From Xestospongia muta (lineage: Eukaryota > Porifera > Demospongiae > Haplosclerida > Petrosiidae): a stretch of DNA of 64,000 nucleotides. The notes beneath the pieces were generated by a model that made no database searches, was not told the DNA's origin, and saw only the letters and a list, made by a program, of their open reading frames with translations. The DNA lies in assembly GCA_963693285.1 (NCBI GenBank), contig OY848929.1:3536501-3600500 (forward strand), written 5' to 3'. Shown in pieces: positions 57,701 to 64,000 of the stretch (the stretch's first letter is position 1; every line of letters starts with the position of its first letter). The translations under genes were made by a program, and so were the position numbers.

Positions 57701-60700
57701 AAGCTAGCAAGAAGCTTTGAACATGATCAGTCATATCTATCACCACAGCATTTGCAGTTAGCAATAATAAAATTTATTGGCTGCTATATGGATCAGTAGT
57801 TAAAGGATGCTGTTTACTTTCATTTGTCTCTTTCAATTGTTGGCATACAACAATGTAATAAAATGAAGTGAATGGACATACAATACATGATCCAAAATGA
57901 TTTTAGGGCTGTCTGGCAAGCTCCGTGAGCCAGGTGAAAAAATGGTATATAGCTTTGCACTTCCACAAAATTATGTAATAACACAAAGACAGCAACATTT
58001 TAATGATGTTACTCACTGATAGCATAGTAGGACTATGTCCTTGAAGATATTCTAGTTGTACATAACTGAGGACAAGTTCCAATAAATGATGAGATGTGTG
58101 TTTAGTCTAACAATAGACAATAATTGGTATGAATATCTAACATTTTTACCACTAACCATTGGCTGCTCACAAAGACTTTCATACTGATAAGTTGACATTA
58201 TCCATTGTTTCTTCTCTTCAACAGTTTTACTTAGTGAAATGATCTAGATTAAGTTTTTATTTATTTATTTATTATTATTATAGTAAATATTACTTCATAG
58301 AACACAGCATAAGAAGGCAGACAGGCAATTGCTTTACTAAACAAGAGCTTCCGGTCTTCATTAGAAATAGACCCATTGTGACGAAGATACTCTACCCATA
58401 AAATCTATACAAAAGGATAAAATTCAAATTTCTAAGAATTACCTCATTGTCAGGAAATAGATCAACTCCTTTCTTCAACAGATTTACAACTCTCTCTTGA
58501 TCTCCTTGATGACCTTGTTCGGTCACTTGTTTCATTATACTATCTGGGGTACAAGTCTCTACCTCTTTGTCAGTGGTTTTGAAATAACGAGCATCACTAT
58601 AAAATTAAAGTTATGTAGAGTGAAACCAAAATTCACATACTAACAATTTGATCTGCTCCCGTTTTGGACTGGGTTGGAACTGAAATGCAGAGACTAAAGG
58701 CATAGGAATGAGATCTTGTCCATTAGCAGGTTCACTTTTTTGCTGTAAAACTTTGTTTTTAGTTGAATCTAGCCAACATTCACTAGCAGAAACAAGACTA
58801 CGTTTGTGGCCAAGGTTCTGGTAGACATCATGAGCAGTATATACCAACCATTCATTATTACTCATTTTACTACGAAGATGACTTTCAAGGTTTTGAGCTT
58901 GATCTGAATAAGACAAAAGCTCTTTAACAATGTCTTCTGTTGAGAGACAAATATTGTCCCAATGTTGACCAGTGCAAGAGGGATTATGGCATTTGCCTTG
59001 AATTTCAAAGTGACAGAGAGGGTTATGAGGATCAACAGAATGGGAATGTGTCAATGAAGCAAGTGGGCGTTTCAACAGTGTCCTGTAAAGAGGGTTCAAT
59101 CGATATGACTTGAATACCAACAATGGTGACTGGTACTCTGTAAAATGACATTTAGACAGATTGTTGTCAGTTATATGAACAACGTCTACATTCAACCATG
59201 TATGTAGATGTTCTTGAGAAAGTTTTGGGGGAAATAATGGTGGATCAAATGACTGAAAACATTTCTCTGTAATTATATTGAGTGGTGAAATGATAAGTGC
59301 CGGTAATACTGAGCTCTGACATTCTCTTGTTGGTTGCCACTTCTAGTCAAAAAAGAGGAATAACATAACATCATGTAAAAATTTTACCTTGATATTATCA
59401 ATTACAAGTTCCTTATCTAACGAGGCTGCTCCTAAACTATCTAGAACCTGAACAATATCCAGATGAAGCTGTTCACTGTTATCAGTACACTCAACAAGAT
59501 TTGTATTAGCTTTGGAAGATGGTTGGTCATTGCATGATGTACCTCCTAAAGGTTTGGAACTATTGACAGATTGGGATAGAAGAGGATCTACTAGAGGATT
59601 AGCTGTCTTAGTTTTAGACTGAGTTTTGGAGGTTCTTGGTTTCAAATGAAGTGATTTAGGGCTACTTTTATTCTTAGCTTTAACATTGACAAATGATCTT
59701 TTGTTGGTAGACACATGTTTCTTCCGCAATGTTGCCTTCTTTTTGAGAATAGCGAGATAGGTTTGCTTAACCTGAGCTAGCTGCTGTGTTTTAGCAGTTA
59801 CAATCTGAAGAAGTTGCTGTTTTTCATTTGTTGACTTGTGGCCTACTTTAGAAGATGTGCTGGAGGAAAAAGGTGATGAAGGCTTAGAAACCATCACTTG
59901 GTCAAGACCAGACTCATTTCCATGATCATAGTCAGACACAAGCTCAATTTCAACTGGACTAAGAACAGGAGAGTCTTTTACTGAAGATGGCTGAGACACA
60001 TCCTCAAAGTGTAAATTTTCAGTCCCTGACATTGTTCCCTTTCGTTCATCAACATCAGAAACTGGTTCAACTACAATCATAGGCTGAATATCACTGACAT
60101 TGTCAACTGGATTAACACAACTTTGTTTATTCTGTTCTAAAGCCAATTGTGCCTTGACTTTGGATATCTGTTCAAAAAAAACTTGTAATTATAGTATTGA
60201 CATATATACTGTATACCTCTTGTTCTTTAAGTGATTTTCTATCTTCACAAAGCTGTAACTTGTATTTGGCACTCTAATATATTTTAACACATTACATTTC
60301 ATATTAAAAGACACTAACCTTAAGTTGTTCAGACAATGACAGTATCAAGGTATTCAGAGTCTTATTTTCATTCTCACATTCTGTCAATTCCATTGTTAAC
60401 AAAGACAATTTTGATTCGTATAGCTTCATCGATGATTTTCTAGATTGGCTTTTCTTAACAGTAGCTTTTGACTGTAATAACAAATTACTAGATAAACAAT
60501 TGCAATAATCATTACCTCAGCAGCTTTACGACACACATCAATCATCTGATCAACATTAGTTGGTAATACGACGTCATCTTTCTCTCCATCATCACTTTCT
60601 AAATCACTGGTTACAATTCGAAAGTCCTAAAGTTAATAATAATAGGAGTGTATAGCACAAATTGCAAGGTGTAAAAAATTCATGATTAGTACTTTTATGA

Positions 60701-63700
60701 AATTGTATCACACAAAAGTCATAAACTTAGAACCTTCCAAACAAAATAAAGCTTTGAACTTGGCAGAACAGTTAGTCAATAACATACCAAAGGAAAAAGT
60801 TGGTTATCATATACAAGTACTAACTGCTGTGTGCTATTGCTTTGAAGTTGCTTTTTGTAAAAGAAAATGAGTGACAGTTTGTAAGAAAACCTTACATAAA
60901 ACATAGTAAATGATCATTCTGAAGGTCAGTGCTACACAATGTGTTGTGATGTATGGATCTTACCATAAAATCATAAGTCACAAGAGTTCCTCGATGAATA
61001 AATCACAAATTTGTATATTTCAATAATAGTCTTATACAAAATAATACCATTCATTTATATAAGTTACCTTAACATTCCAGGTATTGTTTAAACTAGTCAC
61101 AACCTGTAAGACAAATAATAATAAGTTTTCTAAACAAAGCTTTCACCTTTACTGAAGAGTGTTGACCAGACCCCAATTTACCATTTATTGAGGATACCTT
61201 GAGTGACTTTTTTGGCTCAGAGATCTTTTCATCCTCTGCAACTTTAACAGCTGATGCACTACTATCACTGCTTCTGACATCAATTGGCAGGTTCTCTGTA
61301 GACACATGCTTGCCAGGTGACTTGTTTTGTATTTCTTCCACTTCTGATGCAATTGTATTATAAGTATCTTCAGATACAATTACTTCTTGTTCTTGTTTTT
61401 CTTTTTCTTGTTGATTGTTAGTGCGACGATCAACCATTGTTAATAAAGCCTTTCTTCTTAGCTCTAATAATTCTAATTCTTCCTCCTCAGTATCAGAAAC
61501 ATTTCTATGTCGTTCTCTTCTCTTTCTTTTATTTTGTAAAGCTGGAAACTTCCGATAGTGATGTGATCGCCTTGGGTGATGAAACCAATTTTTAGTTGTT
61601 CTGTTATTTCGAGAAAAATGGGTAGGTCGATAAAAAGATTGCTTTCTAGTAGTACTAAATGAGGGTGGTGTATTCTCATAATTTTGATAAGAGTGACACA
61701 TAGTGGATTGAGAAACACGTATTGGTGAATTTGAGGGAGAAGGAGGTGGTGTTGGTGTCAATTCTCCTTCCTCTTCATCACTTATTATTTCCCCAGGTTC
61801 TAGGACTTCATTACCATTGGTAATTTGCTCCAATTGCTCAGTTGATTTCTCCACATTAGTATTTGAAGGTATGTTACTACATGAAGTACTGACTTGAAAG
61901 ACACTGTCAGAAAGGGTCATAGGTGTTGGTAGAGATTGACTATCAGATAAATCTTTACTACAGGATGCTTGATCTTTTTCATTAAAGACCACATCAACTA
62001 TAGGACATAATTTAGCATTATCAACTGAACTTGTTTCGTTAGTACAGGTCGATGATGTATATACTACAGTTGAATTAGCTCCAGTAGTATTTGTTGATAT
62101 CTGTGTAGAATTGCCACCAGTGGTAAAGGTCATCACTGTCAGGTCAATCCCACTATTCATTATGTTGGTACCAGCATTGATGTTACATGGTAAATTAAGC
62201 CCAGAAATAGTTGAGATCGGTGAGGATTCAGTACATGACTGATCAATGTTATTACTGTTTGATACCTCTTTTGCAACTAAGGCATTGTCATTGATAAGTA
62301 ACTTTGCATTTTTATTCATAGTAGATAGATGATTAAATGTAGGAGTGCCACTAGAAATAATTGGCATTTGAGGGGGAGTAGTAGCTGAAGTGTCCACAAG
62401 TGGAGATACAGCAGTTGAAGTATCCACAACTGAAGATATATTAGTTGAAGTATCTAGTAGGAAAGGGACAGTAGTCGTAGTGTCCACAAGAGGGAGGATG
62501 GCAGGAGTGACAGCACTTGAAATCTCTAAAAGAGAAGTTGGAGTGTCCATGGAATTAGGGATAACAGCTGGAGAACTTGTAAGAGATGATATATCAATCA
62601 CAGCGTCAGATGGACTGTCAATAAGACGAGGTGGTACAATAGCAGCTTCAGTCTCTGGAAGAGAAGATGTGCTATTTCCATGAAACGAGACAATGATTGC
62701 ATCTTTCACAAGGGAAGGTGGATCAACTGGAGTATCTAACATAGGAGGTGGTACAATCTCCATGAGAGGAGATGTAGCAGCAATGACAGTCGGTGGTATA
62801 GTAGTAGGAGTCATGATAACAGGTGTAGCATCCAAAGTGTTCAGATGAGAAGAAACAAGGGGAGTTAAGGTGGTTGATGTCTCTGTTGAAGCAGGTGTAG
62901 TAACAGGAGTGCTAACAACAGAAGATAGACTATTTGTGATGGGAAAAGGTACTTCAGTTGAACTGTCTATGGCAAAAGAACTTAAGCTAGAAATTGGAAT
63001 ACCCATAAGAGGAGGTGAAGTTAATGAAGTATCAATAATAAGAGATGGAGTTACTGGAGAGTCAATGGGTGGAGGAAGAGAACTTGGAGAGTAGTGAGGT
63101 GGAGTGACTGAACTAATAGGTGGAGTGAACAAAGGTTGAACAGGCAAAATACCTATAGAATGTACATTGTAAAGAGACTACAATGAGTAAAGTGTTATAT
63201 TTTTAAACAACAAATTGTTAGTTTACTTGTATCCTGCAACTAATAGCTTGTTTTAACACTAAATTCACGAAATCTTTAAAGCTACTCAACATACTTACAA
63301 ATTAATGTATTGAATGAATGCAATCAATTTACTACCTGTAGCTATTTCTAATGCTCAGTCAGCATAACAGACAAACAAGAGACTAACTACAATAATGAAG
63401 AGAGATTTACTCACCATTCTCTTCTTCCTTGATGTAACACTCTTGTGGAATATTCTCTAAAGGGGAAAGTGATCTAAATGGTAAATGATGACTTGTATGA
63501 CCTGATGATAAAGTATCATCTATGGAATATGCTGTTGTTAGTTCTGGAGAAATGATAACAGCATCATGATCTAAGTCTTTGCTTGTAAGTGAGTCCTTAT
63601 GTATCAATGACACACGATGCGAAGACACATTGGACACTGAGTCAGCCTGCATGTTGTGACTACCTCCAGAAGAAACAGATTGCCAAGCAACTAATTCATC

Positions 63701-64000
63701 ACGTAAATCAGGCAAAGATGGAGATCCAGAATAATTTCTGGGTGGTGATGACTGGTGAGGGCACCCTAGTCTTGTTAAGACAGATGCTCTCTCCATTATA
63801 ACAGGAGAGTGGTGATCAAGACGAGTAAACACAGATGGTTCAACAGGCTCTGTTAGATCATTTCTATAGCATTGAGTATAAGGTAGCAAATTAGGATTCT
63901 TTTCATCAAAAAAATCTTCACTGGAATCACGACCTCTCCAAGACATATTATGAGAATTTATTGTTTGAAAATCATCATTGTAATGGTCAGTAGTGACACC
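54732..64000 (-). CDS. ZFC3H1: ZFC3H1 (PAXT exosome adaptor), N-terminus beyond the window
   Basis: Zinc-finger scaffold that links MTR4 and the nuclear exosome to polyadenylated RNA. The frame is still open at 64000, past the Met at 63946, so the start is probably outside. Order: Ser-rich N-terminus (63946-63407); a long Ser/Thr/Pro exon (63147-61093) with acidic LEPGEIISDEEEGEL like the human start; coiled coil (KQQLLQIVTAKTQQLAQVK); the signature SPLLVFKSYRLNPLYRT, then a C3H finger with spacing CX7CX4CX3H (CHFEIQGKCHNPSCTGQH, about 59025-58970), identical to human spacing; then many short exons of helical HAT-like repeats to the stop at 54734-54732. No interruption seen in joins inspected. 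Confidence 0.88.
62380..62500 (-). repeat. VDTST-type tandem coding repeat in ZFC3H1
   Basis: About three to four degenerate copies of a 13-codon (39 nt) unit, DTSTxxSxLV, e.g. LLDTSTNISS, VVDTSTAVSP, LVDTSATTPP. Similar weaker copies continue through the Ser/Thr/Pro-rich exon to about 63100. Low-complexity, probably disordered. Confidence 0.6.

Overview
The window is AT-rich animal nuclear DNA with a compact layout: about 19 protein-coding genes in 64 kb, many introns of only 45-80 nt with GT-AG ends, and neighbours separated by tens to hundreds of bases. The gene content is metazoan (FRS2-type adaptor, PDE3, TEX261, ZFC3H1, B4GALT7, paraoxonase, NUP37). Density, short introns and orthologues resembling but clearly diverged from vertebrate ones suggest an early-branching marine invertebrate. 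A demosponge is my best guess; that is inference, not something the sequence proves. Several first-exon codons and all splice joins below were worked out by hand from reading frame and phase.

Layout, left to right: 3' end of FLAD1 (+); PSTK (-); B4GALT7 (+); PP2A B55 subunit (+); TEX261 (-); two tandem, co-linear Ig-domain membrane receptor genes of no recognised family (+); a 2.7 kb gap holding a decayed non-LTR reverse transcriptase (-); EFCAB10 (+); PI4K2 (-); an ARHGAP1-like RhoGAP with an additional SH3 domain (-); V-ATPase subunit E (+); SMPD2 (-); PDE3 (-); paraoxonase (+); TTLL1 (+); FRS2-like adaptor (-) with a probable 3.5 kb 5'UTR intron; NUP37 (+); a small gene of unknown family that may be axonemal (-); and ZFC3H1 (-), which is still open at the right edge.

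The genes are mostly unrelated housekeeping or signalling genes, not an operon-like pathway. The organisation that stands out is transcriptional. Head-to-head pairs share very short promoters: TEX261/Ig receptor A (60 bp between start codons), ARHGAP1/V-ATPase E (82 bp), PDE3/paraoxonase (81 bp), and probably FRS2/NUP37. A recurring GT-box (AGTAGGYGTGGY or close variants) lies close to many of these starts. Two RFX-type X-boxes lie immediately upstream of EFCAB10 and of the unknown small gene, and E-box/M-box sequences lie upstream of the V-ATPase E, SMPD2, PI4K2 and B55 genes.

The most unusual material is the tandem Ig receptor pair (17815-23659), the eight-copy Tyr-x-Asn docking array in the FRS2-like adaptor, the SH3-SEC14-RhoGAP architecture, a probable U12-type intron in the B55 gene, and the promoter motifs. 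I saw no CRISPR array, rRNA, tRNA or intact transposon.
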